Part shown: one piece after another, positions 32,198 to 41,354 of the stretch
Layout: every line of letters begins with the position of its first letter
How positions within the stretch are numbered: the first letter of the stretch is position 1
Origin: a cf. Phormidesmis sp. LEGE 11477
Lineage (GTDB): Bacteria > Cyanobacteriota > Cyanobacteriia > Phormidesmidales > Phormidesmidaceae
Assembly (NCBI RefSeq): GCF_015207105.1
Contig: NZ_JADEXO010000036.1
Span: 1-50,601, forward strand
Length of the DNA stretch: 50,601 nucleotides
Reading direction: 5' to 3'
Program-made: the position numbers and the translations under genes
The notes under the pieces: generated by a model
Told to the model about the DNA's origin: nothing
Databases searched by the model: none
The model's input: only the letters and a program-made list of their open reading frames with translations

Positions 32198-33853
32198 TCA
32201 GGAAGATATCGAACTTATATTCAGTGCTTGAGTTTGCTGCTGTGCGATCGCCGCCCGGTACAAGCCGTACTCAATGCCAGCGGCTACCGCCTGATAAGAC
32301 GCCTCTAAGATATTGACCGACACCCCTATCGTGGACCACCTTTGTCTGCCGTCGCTAGATTCTACGAGCACCCGGACTTTTGCCGCCGTACCTGCTTCGC
32401 TGTTGAGGATACGAACCTTATAGTCAGTTAGATAAAAGCTTTCTACCGCCGGGAAAAACCTTTCGAGCGCTTTATGCAACGCTTTATCTAGCGCCGAGAC
32501 CGGCCCCATGCATTCAGCGACCTCTAGCACTTCTTGGCCTTTTACCGACGCTTTGATCATGGCGCGAGCCCCAATATTGCACTGCACGTCTGATTGAATC
32601 ACGTTGTAATTGACTTCAAAACCGCGTAGCTGAAACATCGGCTGATGCAGACTTAGCTCTGTACGCATCAGCAGCTCAAAGCTGGCTTCAGCCGCTTCAA
32701 ACTGATAGCCTTTGCCCTCTAGTTCTTTGACCCGGTCAATGATTTTGCGAGTAGTCGGATCGTCTTTTTTGAGATCAATACCGTAGCTTCTGGCTTTGGA
32801 GAGAACGGTACTGGCCCCGGATGAACTAGAAACAACAATATGGCGCGCGTTGCCAACAGCGCTCGGCTCAATATGCTCGTAGGTTTTGGGATTGCGCTCG
32901 ACGGCGCTGATATGAATTCCGCCTTTGTGGGCGAAGGCGGAACGGCCAACATAGGGCGCGTGGTCGTCTGCCGCGAGATTGACGATTTCACTGACAAATC
33001 GACTGGTCTCAGCCAAAGTTTTCAACTGCTCAGCAGGCAGACAGTCGTAGTCCAGCTTGAGCTGTAGGTTGGGAATGACACTGCATAGGTCGGCGTTGCC
33101 ACAGCGTTCGCCGTAGCCGTTGATCGTGCCGTGAACCATTCTGGCCCCAGCATCCACCGCAAACAGCGAGCTGGTGACGGCGCTGCCGCTATCGTTGTGA
33201 GTGTGGATGCCAACTTGGGGCAGATGGGTCAGATCGGCGTGGTGGGTAGCTAGCCAGGTTTGGACATCGCGCACAATGGTTTCGACCGTTTTGGGCAAAG
33301 TGCCACCGTTAGTATCGCAAAGAACCAGCCAGTCAGCGCCACCTAGTACAGCAGCTTCTAGCGTTTTGAGGGCATAGTCAGGATTTGCTAGATAGCCGTC
33401 AAACCAATGCTCAGCGTCGTAGATGACTCGGCGTCCGTTTGCTCGCAAGAATTCAATCGAGTCTTGAATCATCGCTAGATTTTCATCAAGGCTGACTTTG
33501 AGCGCGTCGGTCACGTGGAGATCCCAAGATTTGCCAAAGATTGTCAGCCACTGGGTGCCAGCGTTTAACAAGTTTTGCAGCGTGGGGTCTTCTGAGGGCT
33601 TTTGGTGCGATCGCCTAGTCGAGCCAAAGGCCACAATCTGCGTATTGGGTAATGGATGCTTCTTCAAGTAGTCAAAAAGCTGAGTATCGACCGCATTGGC
33701 TCCAGGCCAGCCGCCTTCGATGAAAGGAACACCAAGCTGAGCTATACGGTTGAGAATTTTGATCTTGTCCTCGAAGGTGCAGGAAATGCCGTGACGCTGG
33801 ATGCCATCTCTCAGCGTTGTATCGTAGATCAGAACTTGGCGAGAGGGGTTCAT
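32198..33853 (-). CDS. cimA: citramalate synthase (CimA type)
   Basis: CimA condenses pyruvate and acetyl-CoA to citramalate, opening a threonine-independent route to isoleucine. It has the HMGL/LeuA catalytic barrel: YDTTLRDGIQRHGISCTFEDK near the N terminus, FIEGGWPGANAVD, WLVLCDTNGGTLP, GIHTHNDSGSAVTSSLFAVDAGA and HGTINGYGERCGNADL. The last carries the metal-binding His pair and Asn. A LeuA dimerisation/allosteric domain spans about 420-545. The GGWPGAN segment and 550-residue length favour CimA over LeuA. ATG 33853 is taken as start; a GTG two codons earlier (33859) is possible. Confidence 0.92.
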   Translation of the reverse strand: MNPSRQVLIYDTTLRDGIQRHGISCTFEDKIKILNRIAQLGVPFIEGGWPGANAVDTQLFDYLKKHPLPNTQIVAFGSTRRSHQKPSEDPTLQNLLNAGTQWLTIFGKSWDLHVTDALKVSLDENLAMIQDSIEFLRANGRRVIYDAEHWFDGYLANPDYALKTLEAAVLGGADWLVLCDTNGGTLPKTVETIVRDVQTWLATHHADLTHLPQVGIHTHNDSGSAVTSSLFAVDAGARMVHGTINGYGERCGNADLCSVIPNLQLKLDYDCLPAEQLKTLAETSRFVSEIVNLAADDHAPYVGRSAFAHKGGIHISAVERNPKTYEHIEPSAVGNARHIVVSSSSGASTVLSKARSYGIDLKKDDPTTRKIIDRVKELEGKGYQFEAAEASFELLMRTELSLHQPMFQLRGFEVNYNVIQSDVQCNIGARAMIKASVKGQEVLEVAECMGPVSALDKALHKALERFFPAVESFYLTDYKVRILNSEAGTAAKVRVLVESSDGRQRWSTIGVSVNILEASYQAVAAGIEYGLYRAAIAQQQTQALNISSISS

Positions 33854-34002
33854 AAGCACTGCCGCTTTTTGCCGCTTGAGGAGTATTCAGCCGAGGATCT
33901 GTAGGATAAAGGCTGATGTGGCTACTTGTGCTGTTTTTTTGTAAGACTTAAGAGCTTCGGGCGATATCGCCAAACAACCCCACTTGACATCACAAGAGCC
34001 AG

Positions 34003-35079
34003 CTATCGGTGAGTGGCGTCAGATTTGGCTGCAGAGTCAGAACTAGAGAGCGCCGCACTGCCTTTCATTTCATCAATCTCTAACAGGTTGATAATGGTGC
34101 TAGCAATTGGAATAGATAAGAAAATACCCAAGAAGCCCGCAATCCGAGCGCCAACAATTAGAGCAAAAAACATCACCACCGGATTGATGTTCAAAGAATC
34201 TTTCATAATGCGTGGCAGCAGCAGATTCTCTTCTACTTGCTGAAGCACTACGCAAATCACAACCGACTGCACGGCTAATACAAGACTTTGTGACAGTAAA
34301 AACAGTGAGATCAAACTGACACCTAGCGTCGCACCGATGCCGGGGATCAGATCGAACAGTCCAGCAATAACGGCCAACGTGGGCGCGTATGGCACACCAA
34401 GCAGTAGAAAAACAACAAACGTCGACACGCCAAAGAAGATAGAGAGCAGCAGGCGTCCCCAAAAAAAGCCTAAGAAGCTATCTTGTACAGTCTCGGTAAC
34501 TCGCATCTGCTGCTCTAGCGATAGCCTTTTGATCAAGAAATGCCACAGCCGGGCACCATCGAGCAGCATAAACAAAGTCACTACGGCCACTAAAACCGAA
34601 TGCAAAAAATTATTTACCAAACCTTGCAACAGATTTACACCCAAACCGAGCAGTCCGATCGCCTGGTCGCGGAACTGAGCACCTAAAGATTGCAGGTCAA
34701 CGGGCAGATTCCACCGCTGAAACAATTGTTCTAAGGCTTCGAGTTGAGGTGTCAAGGTCGTTAGAAAATCGGAGAGATTGTCAATCAGTGGCTGGCTCTG
34801 AGAGAGTAGAACGAGCGTAATTGTTGTAGCGAGTCCACCAATTACGGTTAAGGCAATCACAAAAACAATTGAAACAGCCACGCCGTGCGGTAAAAATCGC
34901 CGCAGCCAGTGCACCGGATGGCTCAGCAAGAAAGCCAAGATCGCCGAAGCCGTAAAGATAACGACAACTGTTTCAAAATATTCTAAAAGTTCTACCGCCG
35001 CCCATCCACAGACAAACAACAACAAATATCGCAACAGCGAGGATGTTGTCAGGTGTTTCCATAGCGGATGATCTTCCAT
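34003..35079 (-). CDS. AI-2E family (PerM/YhhT) transporter
   Basis: The 358-residue polytopic protein has about eight hydrophobic segments. Family marks are VVIFTASAILAFLLSHPVHWLRRFLP near the N terminus, a long loop LVLLSQSQPLIDNLSDFLTTLTPQLEALEQ, and the conserved C-terminal run LLGVPYAPTLAVIAGLFDLIPGIGATLG then VEENLLLPRIMKDSLNINPVVMFFALIVGARIAGFLGIFLSIPIAS. Members export AI-2, auxin or ions, so the substrate is undetermined. The gene starts 9 bp from the end of the DUF2288 gene and is probably co-transcribed with it. Confidence 0.9.
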   Translation of the reverse strand: MEDHPLWKHLTTSSLLRYLLLFVCGWAAVELLEYFETVVVIFTASAILAFLLSHPVHWLRRFLPHGVAVSIVFVIALTVIGGLATTITLVLLSQSQPLIDNLSDFLTTLTPQLEALEQLFQRWNLPVDLQSLGAQFRDQAIGLLGLGVNLLQGLVNNFLHSVLVAVVTLFMLLDGARLWHFLIKRLSLEQQMRVTETVQDSFLGFFWGRLLLSIFFGVSTFVVFLLLGVPYAPTLAVIAGLFDLIPGIGATLGVSLISLFLLSQSLVLAVQSVVICVVLQQVEENLLLPRIMKDSLNINPVVMFFALIVGARIAGFLGIFLSIPIASTIINLLEIDEMKGSAALSSSDSAAKSDATHR

Positions 35080-35088
35080 AGGCAGCGA

Positions 35089-35445
35089 TTAATCAGACGA
35101 CGGGGCAGACGGTGAATCAAAGAAATTAGAGTCAGCAGCTACCGACGGGGCTTTGATCAAAACGTAGGGCTGCACGATCAAAGAGGTGAAGCTTTTGTTT
35201 TCACTATTCCAAATGACAAGCTGGTCGGCGGTGGGTTTTTGAATGAGCTGTTCATTGATCCAGCGCTCGACGATCTGGGTTTGATTAGCGGCGATCGCAG
35301 CCCCAACCTCAACCAAATCGAGCTGCGAATTCACCACAATCACGGCATCGCGCTGGACATGCGGCTTTAGCAGTTCCCACGACACGGGCCCCATCGTTTC
35401 TGCGAGCTCTGTCTGCAAATCTTTTGCTCCTAACTCTTTTGACAT
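35089..35445 (-). CDS. DUF2288 family protein
   Basis: Starting at the ATG at 35445 gives a 118-residue protein; the frame is open 22 codons further upstream. It has LAETMGPVSWELLKPHVQRDAVIVVNSQLDLVEVGAAIAANQTQIVERWINEQLIQKPT, then TSLIVQPYVLIK, which matches DUF2288. Function is unknown. The last 15 residues are a Ser/Pro-rich tail. It is upstream of and nearly abutting the AI-2E-type transporter gene. Confidence 0.85.
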   Translation of the reverse strand: MSKELGAKDLQTELAETMGPVSWELLKPHVQRDAVIVVNSQLDLVEVGAAIAANQTQIVERWINEQLIQKPTADQLVIWNSENKSFTSLIVQPYVLIKAPSVAADSNFFDSPSAPSSD

Positions 35446-35579
35446 AGAGGCTGGTTGACGGCTAGATATCACTACATTATGTGCATACACATACGCACAG
35501 GTTCCTCGCATTTTACCGTGATCGCGAGCTCGTCACCTGATTAGTTTGTTCTTTGACGGCTACCAAGCTCTGGCTAGGG

Positions 35580-36218
35580 CTATCTACCTAGCTCGTGTAG
35601 CGCATGGATTTCGTCTACGCAGCGCTGGGTAATCGCCTGTAGTTCGGCTTTGTCTTTGGTTAGCGGCGGTGCGATCGCCTCCCCAATTCGCACCGTCACC
35701 GACGCGGGTCGAGGCAGCGCCGACCCCTTTTGCAAAATCTTCTCCGTCCCCCACAGGCTCACAGGCAGCAGCGGCACCTGCACCTTTGCCGCAATCAGCG
35801 CCGCCCCCAGCTTGGGCTCTGGGATTCGTCCGTCCGGGGTCCGCACCCCCTGCAAAAAAATCCCCACTGCCCAGCCATTTTCTAGCTGCCGCAAGGCTTC
35901 TCGAATAGCGCTGCGATCGGCAGAGCCACGCTTGACCGGATACGCCCCGTACGCTCGAATCGCTGGCGCTAGCACGGGCACCTGAAATAGCGATTCCTTC
36001 GCCATAAAAGACACTGGTCGTCCCACACAGTTAGATAATAGCGGCGGGTCAAAGTTGCTCGCATGATTAGCCACCACAATCAGCGGCCCTCGCCTAGGCA
36101 CCTTTTTGGCCCCATAGATTCGCCCGCGCAAATAGCCGTGCAGCACCGGACTTACTACCGACCACTTGAACAGGTGATACAGCGCCAAGCTGATAAAAGG
36201 TTCGCGATCTCGGGCCAT
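35580..36218 (-). CDS. plsC: 1-acyl-sn-glycerol-3-phosphate acyltransferase (PlsC family)
   Basis: PlsC acylates lysophosphatidate in phospholipid and glycolipid synthesis at the membrane. The 212-residue protein contains the acyltransferase motifs in order: VVANHASNFDPPLL (the NHxxxxD catalytic motif, about 50-63), AKESLFQVPVLAPAIRAYGAYPVKRGSADR, GIFLQGVRTPDGRI (replacing the common EGTRS with QGVRT) and VPLLPVSLWGTEKIL. Substitution of the usual Glu in the third motif is seen in some relatives, so activity is likely, but the acceptor may differ. Confidence 0.9.
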   Translation of the reverse strand: MARDREPFISLALYHLFKWSVVSPVLHGYLRGRIYGAKKVPRRGPLIVVANHASNFDPPLLSNCVGRPVSFMAKESLFQVPVLAPAIRAYGAYPVKRGSADRSAIREALRQLENGWAVGIFLQGVRTPDGRIPEPKLGAALIAAKVQVPLLPVSLWGTEKILQKGSALPRPASVTVRIGEAIAPPLTKDKAELQAITQRCVDEIHALHELGR

Positions 36219-36319
36219 AGTCGTAGGGCGTAGCGGCGCTTAGATCCTTGCACACTTTCAGAGTCATTCAGCAAAAATCTAAGTTAGCGGTTGGCCAAAA
36301 TGACCTCCCAGCAGCGCTG

Positions 36320-36862
36320 CTACCATAGCTCTGGCTCGTTCAGCGGAGCGACACATGATATTTTTGTGTCCGGGCCTGTCAGAGCGTCCTGATTAAGAGC
36401 AATTGCCTGCCATCCAAAAGGATACTGAAGTTCGTAAGGTGGAGCATAGCTTGATGCCGCATCGGGGTTGAATCCGAACCTACCATAATATTTTGGATCA
36501 CCGTAAACAAAGACAATATCTACGCCTCTTTTTGATAGCCGCTCTATGCCGCTTTCGATTAGTTTTGAACCAATCTGGCGCTTTTGATACTCAGGCTTAA
36601 CGCCCAGCGGTGCAAGAATATAGCCAGTCCAGCGCTTATTATCACGCTTGCTATCAATAGTCACAGGGCTAAAAGCTATATGGCCAACGACTGCGCCGTC
36701 GGCTTCCGCAATCAAGGAGAGAGTATCGGGATGCGCTTTTTCGTCCAGAAGATTTGCTGCGAGCGTCGAGACCTTTTGCCTTTCGCCTTCAGAGAAGGCA
36801 GAGAAATGAACCTTGCGAACATCTTCAGTATCTAGACTTGTTGCTACTCGAATACGCATCAT
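36320..36862 (-). CDS. GNAT family N-acetyltransferase
   Basis: The 180-residue GCN5-related acetyltransferase has an N terminus RIRVATSLDTEDVRKVHFSAF typical of GNATs. The central strand is LIAEADGAVVGHIAFSPV. The acetyl-CoA-binding segment LAPLGVKPEYQKRQIGSKLIESGIERL matches the V-x-P-x-x-Q-x-x-G-x-G/S motif. VFVYGDPKYYGRFGFNPD follows, as in the YhbS-like subgroup. The substrate is unknown. It is separated from the helicase gene by a short region with a cyanobacterial palindromic word (around 36941-36962). Confidence 0.88.
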   Translation of the reverse strand: MMRIRVATSLDTEDVRKVHFSAFSEGERQKVSTLAANLLDEKAHPDTLSLIAEADGAVVGHIAFSPVTIDSKRDNKRWTGYILAPLGVKPEYQKRQIGSKLIESGIERLSKRGVDIVFVYGDPKYYGRFGFNPDAASSYAPPYELQYPFGWQAIALNQDALTGPDTKISCVAPLNEPELW

Positions 36863-36979
36863 TAGCTACCAGCTAATTAGGGAGAAATTTCCTGATTGAA
36901 TGTAGATGATCATAGCCTGGTAAGCCCGAAACCTTGGCTGCGATCGCAAGGCTACGCCTGCGGAATATCCCTCCAGACA

Positions 36980-38623
36980 TCAGTCATCCCACTGCTGGAT
37001 GTGATAGCGATAGCCTTGTTCTGTCAAAAAGAGCTGGCGATGCTGTGCAAACTCTTCCTCGCACGTTCGCAAGGAAACCAGCGTGTAGAACTGAGCACTA
37101 TGGCCGTCTTTCTTAGGTCGAAGAATCCGACCCAAGCACTGAGCTTCTTCTTGACGAGAGCCATATTTCCCAGAGACTTGAATGAGCACGTCGGCATCAG
37201 GCAAATCTAGAGCGAAGTTGCCCACCCGTGAGAGGATCAGCCCTGACACTTTGCCGCTGCGAAAATCAGCATAAAGCTGATCTCGCTTTTTCTGGCTGAT
37301 TTTGACAGTGATGAGGGGTAAATCGACTTGCTGGGCGATCGCATTCAACTGATCCAAATATTCTCCAATAATCAACACCCGGTGACCTTTCTCTTTTTTG
37401 AGCAAAGCTTGAACAACTTCCAGCTTTAAAGGATTCTCCGCCGCAATCCGAAACTGATAGCGCCGCGCTGCTGTGGCATATTCCATCTGTCTATCTTCAG
37501 TCTGCGCCACTCGAATTTCGGTGCAGTCGGCAGCTGCAATAAAGCCTTGACCTTCCAATTCCCGCCAGGGCACGTCGTACCGCTTTGGGCCAATGAGCGT
37601 AAACACATCGCCTTCGCGACCATCTTCGCGGATGAGCGTGGCAGTCAGCCCGAGGCGGCGACGGGCCTGGAGCTGTGCGGTAATGCGAAAGACAGGGGCA
37701 GGCAACAGATGAACCTCGTCGTAGATAATCAGTCCCCAGGCTTGCTGATCGAACAGTCCTAGATGGAGAAAGTCGTCGTCTTGACTAGCGCGATAGGTGA
37801 GAATTTGGTAGGTGGCTAGGGTTACCGAGCCAGTAGCCTTGTGCTGGCCGCTGTATTCAGCGATCTGTTCTTCTTTGAGGGTAGTTTTGTCCAACAGTTC
37901 TTGCTGCCATTGGCGTACGGAAGTCAGGCTGCTGGTGAGAATGAGTGTCTTCTGTTGAATCTCTGCCATTGCCGCCATACCAACCATGGTTTTACCAGCA
38001 CCACAGGGCAGCACAATCACACCGCTGCCACCCTTGGCTTTTCCAGATTGATAGAACAACTCAGCCGCCGTTTTCTGATAAGAACGCAGGTGGAAAGGAT
38101 CTCCAGCAACTGTTTTGGATCTCAGAGATAGTGTTAGGTCGTCCCCGGTGAGATAGCCTGCAAGATCTTCTGCTGGATAGCCTGCGACCAGTAAGGCTTG
38201 CTTGAGTAAGCCGCGATCGCCCAATTCGATGGCAAAAGTTGTTGGCGATAATCGATCGCCCAATAGCGGCCCTACCTGCTCGTGACGTTGCAACAGTTCG
38301 GCTAAAGGTTTGTCTGCCACCTGCAACACCAATTCAGAGAGTGACGTTGAATCCTTTGTTTTAGACGATTTGAGAGTGGTAAGGCCGTAGCGATCGCCCA
38401 AGGCCGCTATCTCTTGCGCCACCGACTCCGGCATGGGGTATTTGGCATTCGCCTGCAAAGCCGTCACCATCTCGGCAACCGGCATTCCAGCCGCACGCGC
38501 ATTCCAAATGCTTAGCGGACTGAGGCGATAGGTGTGGATGTGCTCTGGGCTTTTGATCAGTTCGGCAAAGGGGGCAATGTCTGCTTGTGCGTCTTCTGCC
38601 TTGGGCGCATGAACATCTAGCAA
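36980..38623 (-). CDS. XPB/Ssl2-like DNA repair helicase
   Basis: The superfamily 2 helicase is related to XPB. The N-terminal damage-recognition-like part spans about 1-170. Helicase motifs follow: LRSYQKTAAELF, Walker A LPCGAGKT (208-212 for GAGKT), LILTSSLTSVRQWQQEL, ATYQILTYRAS, DEVH box (302-305), LGLTATLIREDGRE, VLIIGEYLDQLNAIA, ILSRVGNFALDLPDADVLIQVSGKYGSRQEEAQCLGRILRPK. All motors are present. The only start in frame is TTG at 38623, 16 bp after the stop of the upstream BamE-like gene, so the two may be translationally linked. Role is presumably DNA repair or transcription-coupled processing. Confidence 0.9.
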   Translation of the reverse strand: MLDVHAPKAEDAQADIAPFAELIKSPEHIHTYRLSPLSIWNARAAGMPVAEMVTALQANAKYPMPESVAQEIAALGDRYGLTTLKSSKTKDSTSLSELVLQVADKPLAELLQRHEQVGPLLGDRLSPTTFAIELGDRGLLKQALLVAGYPAEDLAGYLTGDDLTLSLRSKTVAGDPFHLRSYQKTAAELFYQSGKAKGGSGVIVLPCGAGKTMVGMAAMAEIQQKTLILTSSLTSVRQWQQELLDKTTLKEEQIAEYSGQHKATGSVTLATYQILTYRASQDDDFLHLGLFDQQAWGLIIYDEVHLLPAPVFRITAQLQARRRLGLTATLIREDGREGDVFTLIGPKRYDVPWRELEGQGFIAAADCTEIRVAQTEDRQMEYATAARRYQFRIAAENPLKLEVVQALLKKEKGHRVLIIGEYLDQLNAIAQQVDLPLITVKISQKKRDQLYADFRSGKVSGLILSRVGNFALDLPDADVLIQVSGKYGSRQEEAQCLGRILRPKKDGHSAQFYTLVSLRTCEEEFAQHRQLFLTEQGYRYHIQQWDD

Positions 38624-38639
38624 GACAGTGCGATCGCTG

Positions 38640-39011
38640 CTACAACTTACCGCGAGACTTTTCTATAAGATGACCCTGCTCAAATGTTCCCGTTATCTGG
38701 GTGCTGTGGGCTGCATCCATCCAGCGATAGGTCGCTGTATTTTGCGAGCTGCTAATTTCGGTTCCCGGATGAACTAACAGCGCCTGTACTTCTACTAGGG
38801 CCATTCCTACTTGTATTCTGTCGTATGAGCTTGAGAGCGACGAAGACAGATGTTCTAGACTCACCTCGGTGATGTCTGCTTTTTCTATGCTCATTAGCTC
38901 ACTGCCAGGCTGAAAAGTAAGAGAGCCACGAACTGCGAAACCAGTTGTCAATAAAGCGGTTGCGGTCGCTAAAGCAAGGTGAGTCTTGTATTCGTTGATC
39001 TTTATCATCAT
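38640..39011 (-). CDS. small exported BamE/SmpA-like domain protein
   Basis: The 123-residue protein has an N-terminal signal or anchor (THLALATATALLTTGFAVRGS, about 10-30). A domain with the pattern of SmpA/OmlA-like or beta-lactamase-inhibitor-like folds follows: YDRIQVGMALVEVQALLVHPGTEISSS, then YRWMDAAHSTQITGTFEQGHLIEKS. Such domains sit in the periplasm or in outer-membrane assembly complexes; the fold is suggested by the pattern only. It precedes the helicase gene by 16 bp on the same strand, but a shared function is not evident. Confidence 0.65.
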   Translation of the reverse strand: MMIKINEYKTHLALATATALLTTGFAVRGSLTFQPGSELMSIEKADITEVSLEHLSSSLSSSYDRIQVGMALVEVQALLVHPGTEISSSQNTATYRWMDAAHSTQITGTFEQGHLIEKSRGKL

Positions 39012-39082
39012 AAAAATTCCCTTTTGTAGTTATATTGCTTGCGGGTATGATTTGTTCCTAACAGGAATGGATTGAGCTGGTA

Positions 39083-40921
39083 TTACATGGGTTCATCGAG
39101 GCCCCAATAGTGTTTACTAAGGCGAGATTGTTCTTGCGATAAAAAGTCGATTTCTTCTTGTAGCTGTACCTGTCGCTCAAAGATTTTGGTTGCTTTGAGT
39201 GACTGCGGACTTCCTAGGGGCGGTAACGCTACGGGTAAGTTTTTGAGCGATTGAAGCTGTATGAGCGGTGTAGTAGAGCCAGATACAATTTGACCTAACA
39301 GTGCTTGGCCAATACCTGATCTTAGATACATGAATAAGTAAATCGGGTCGATGATGCTCTGGTTAGCCCGTAAGATGAGACAGGATTTATTCACTAGCCA
39401 CCCTGCTAGCCCTGGAGAGGGGATATGGGGTGAGGCGATCGCAACTTTCCCAGTCGTTCCTCGAATTGACATGATGATGTCGTAAGGGTGCAGGCAACAC
39501 TCACGCATCATGGCTGAGTCTACGAGCTGGCCATTAATCTGAAGCGTCGCATTCGGGATCGTGAGGTAGCCAAACTCAGGGAAGTCAGAGAGTCTTACCT
39601 CTTTGGCGTCTGCCGTCGCGCTCCCTTCAGTTTTCGTCAAAGGCGCAGACTGCCGAATAAAGCTGACACAGCTACCTAACGTAACTTTTTGATAGCCAGG
39701 AGAAACCTGCTCTAATTGACTATATGCCTTTTTCAGCAAGGGTGATAGCACGAAGCGATCAACTGTCAGCTGACTGTCTTGTTCAAGAACCTGCTGAACT
39801 GGCACATTGCTAATCTGCGGATCTTCGCTGAGCGGGCTTCGCGCGATCGCCAACAGCTGATCTACGTTGGTTAGCCTGGCCTGCTGACGCTTATCTCTAG
39901 TAACGAATCGCTTTGTTGTCGCGTCGACAAAACGCACGTGGTCGGCAGTGCCTTTAGCCGTCAGCACCAAAATAGAAATTTGTGCATTAGAACGTGGGAG
40001 AAGTCCGCTAGCAAGCTCAATGACGGTTTGAACTTGCTTGTTTTTCAGCCAAGTCTGCCGCTGTTTTTGCTCGCTGCCGCGAGCGGATAGCAGGCTGCTC
40101 GGGACAATGAGTACTAATTTTTCGCGGGTTTGAGACAGGGCATAGACAGCGGCCAACAGCGATTTTGAGCTAGTTTCACGAGACAGCAGACTCAGCCACT
40201 TGCCATCAATCGTTTTCTTATCGCGGACTTTGCCGACAGGCAAAGGAGCAATGGCTTTATCGAATTTTCGCTGTTTTTGAGAAGTGCTAAGCGCGTTGCG
40301 AGCGAGCGGATTGACAAAGCCTATGCTGAAGTTAACTCCAGCCAGCTCTCGGATGAGCCAGGGAATGTTGCTTTGGTGAGGCGTTTCGAGATGGGCGTTG
40401 CCACCTGCGGCAGTAGCGAGCTGTGCGAATGAGCCGGCATAGTCATAAAAGCAGCCGACGTCGGTACCAGGAGATATATCGGCAAGACCTGTAGCTAGCT
40501 GCGCGAGTTCGCTTGGAAGCAAGTCGGCAGTCGTGGGAATCGCCGCAGACTGATACTCGCTTAGAGAGAGCCTGAAGCTATGAAGCTGGCTAGCCTGCAA
40601 AGCCGACTGCGCGATCGCAATTGATTTTTGCACTCTATCGGTAGGGACAGACTGATAGCGGATAGGCGCTGGGAAAAAGAGCACATCGCTATCGCCTACG
40701 CGTTTTGCTTCACTTAAGTGAGCCATGGCTTCTGTAAGCTGCTCTACGACAAAACGGCTGTCTAGCTTTGGTCGGGCGTAGTCGACTCTTAGCTTCTCAG
40801 GGAGTACGTCCGTCTTTTTTACCCAGAGCAGTATCTGCAAAGAGAGTTCAATAGCGGCGTTCTCAGACAAAACATCCTGAAAGCAGACTTTTACTTCATT
40901 AAAAATAGACTGGCTGTTCAT
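39083..40921 (-). CDS. N6-adenine methyltransferase-fold protein fused to HsdS-like specificity domain, catalytic motifs degenerate
   Basis: The ATG at 40921, with AAAAGGAG 10 bases upstream, is preferred to the first ATG at 40975 (residue numbers below use the longer form). Residues about 150-350 align in order with HsdM-type methylases: PSELAQLATGLADI, FDKAIAP, LVLIVPSSLLSARG, VQTVIELASGLLPRSNAQISILVL, VRFVDAT. The SAM motif expected as DPxxGSGxL reads FYDYAGSFAQL (177-185) and the catalytic NPPF reads APLP (243-246), so methylation is unlikely. Residues about 425-625 form one HsdS target-recognition domain (YQKVTLGSCVSFIRQ ... LIQLQSLKNLPVALPPLGS) with a terminal coiled coil. No hsdR is near. 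It is divergent from BREX. Confidence 0.8.
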   Translation of the reverse strand: MNSQSIFNEVKVCFQDVLSENAAIELSLQILLWVKKTDVLPEKLRVDYARPKLDSRFVVEQLTEAMAHLSEAKRVGDSDVLFFPAPIRYQSVPTDRVQKSIAIAQSALQASQLHSFRLSLSEYQSAAIPTTADLLPSELAQLATGLADISPGTDVGCFYDYAGSFAQLATAAGGNAHLETPHQSNIPWLIRELAGVNFSIGFVNPLARNALSTSQKQRKFDKAIAPLPVGKVRDKKTIDGKWLSLLSRETSSKSLLAAVYALSQTREKLVLIVPSSLLSARGSEQKQRQTWLKNKQVQTVIELASGLLPRSNAQISILVLTAKGTADHVRFVDATTKRFVTRDKRQQARLTNVDQLLAIARSPLSEDPQISNVPVQQVLEQDSQLTVDRFVLSPLLKKAYSQLEQVSPGYQKVTLGSCVSFIRQSAPLTKTEGSATADAKEVRLSDFPEFGYLTIPNATLQINGQLVDSAMMRECCLHPYDIIMSIRGTTGKVAIASPHIPSPGLAGWLVNKSCLILRANQSIIDPIYLFMYLRSGIGQALLGQIVSGSTTPLIQLQSLKNLPVALPPLGSPQSLKATKIFERQVQLQEEIDFLSQEQSRLSKHYWGLDEPM

Positions 40922-41354
40922 ATTTGAGCGGCTCTCCTTTTGGGCCATACCTATTTCTAACTGCTGTAAACGCATTTATCAATAATACATGGCATTTACT
41001 TTTGATATTTAGTGTGTCTTTGGTTTGAATGCGGCGATCTTTTTAGTCTAGTCCGCTCTTTTTAATCGTTATATTCCCTTTTTATCAGCGGCTTTTGCAT
41101 TTGAGGCGGATTTTACAATGCATAAAAGAAACGGCTTGTATTATTTACTTTCTAGGTTATGCAGCTCTCTCAACGGAGCTTCTTACTTTTGTAAGCATTC
41201 TGTGTCGCGACTGCTTGAGTGGGCAGTTTGGTGTGAGTGCAATAATTTGAGCTGCGCCGTCTAGCTTTGGGCATAAGCCGCTAGAATCTGTGCAGCTCTT
41301 ATGGTTGTCCGTTTTTGGCTGTGCTGATGCTGGCTCGAAGTTAGCCGGAATCTT
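40922..41354. promoter_or_regulatory. divergent intergenic region feeding BREX and the methyltransferase-like gene
   Basis: About 430 bp between oppositely oriented genes must hold both promoters. The left half is AT-rich. I see no gene for a BrxR/WYL-type regulator, no tRNA and no clear long inverted repeat. CGGAG-like sequence just before 41355 may be the brxA ribosome site. Confidence 0.4.

Noticed and set aside
39083-40975. Complete type I restriction-modification system
   Set aside because: There is no hsdR, and the methylase motifs are degenerate, so it cannot be a working R-M locus on its own.
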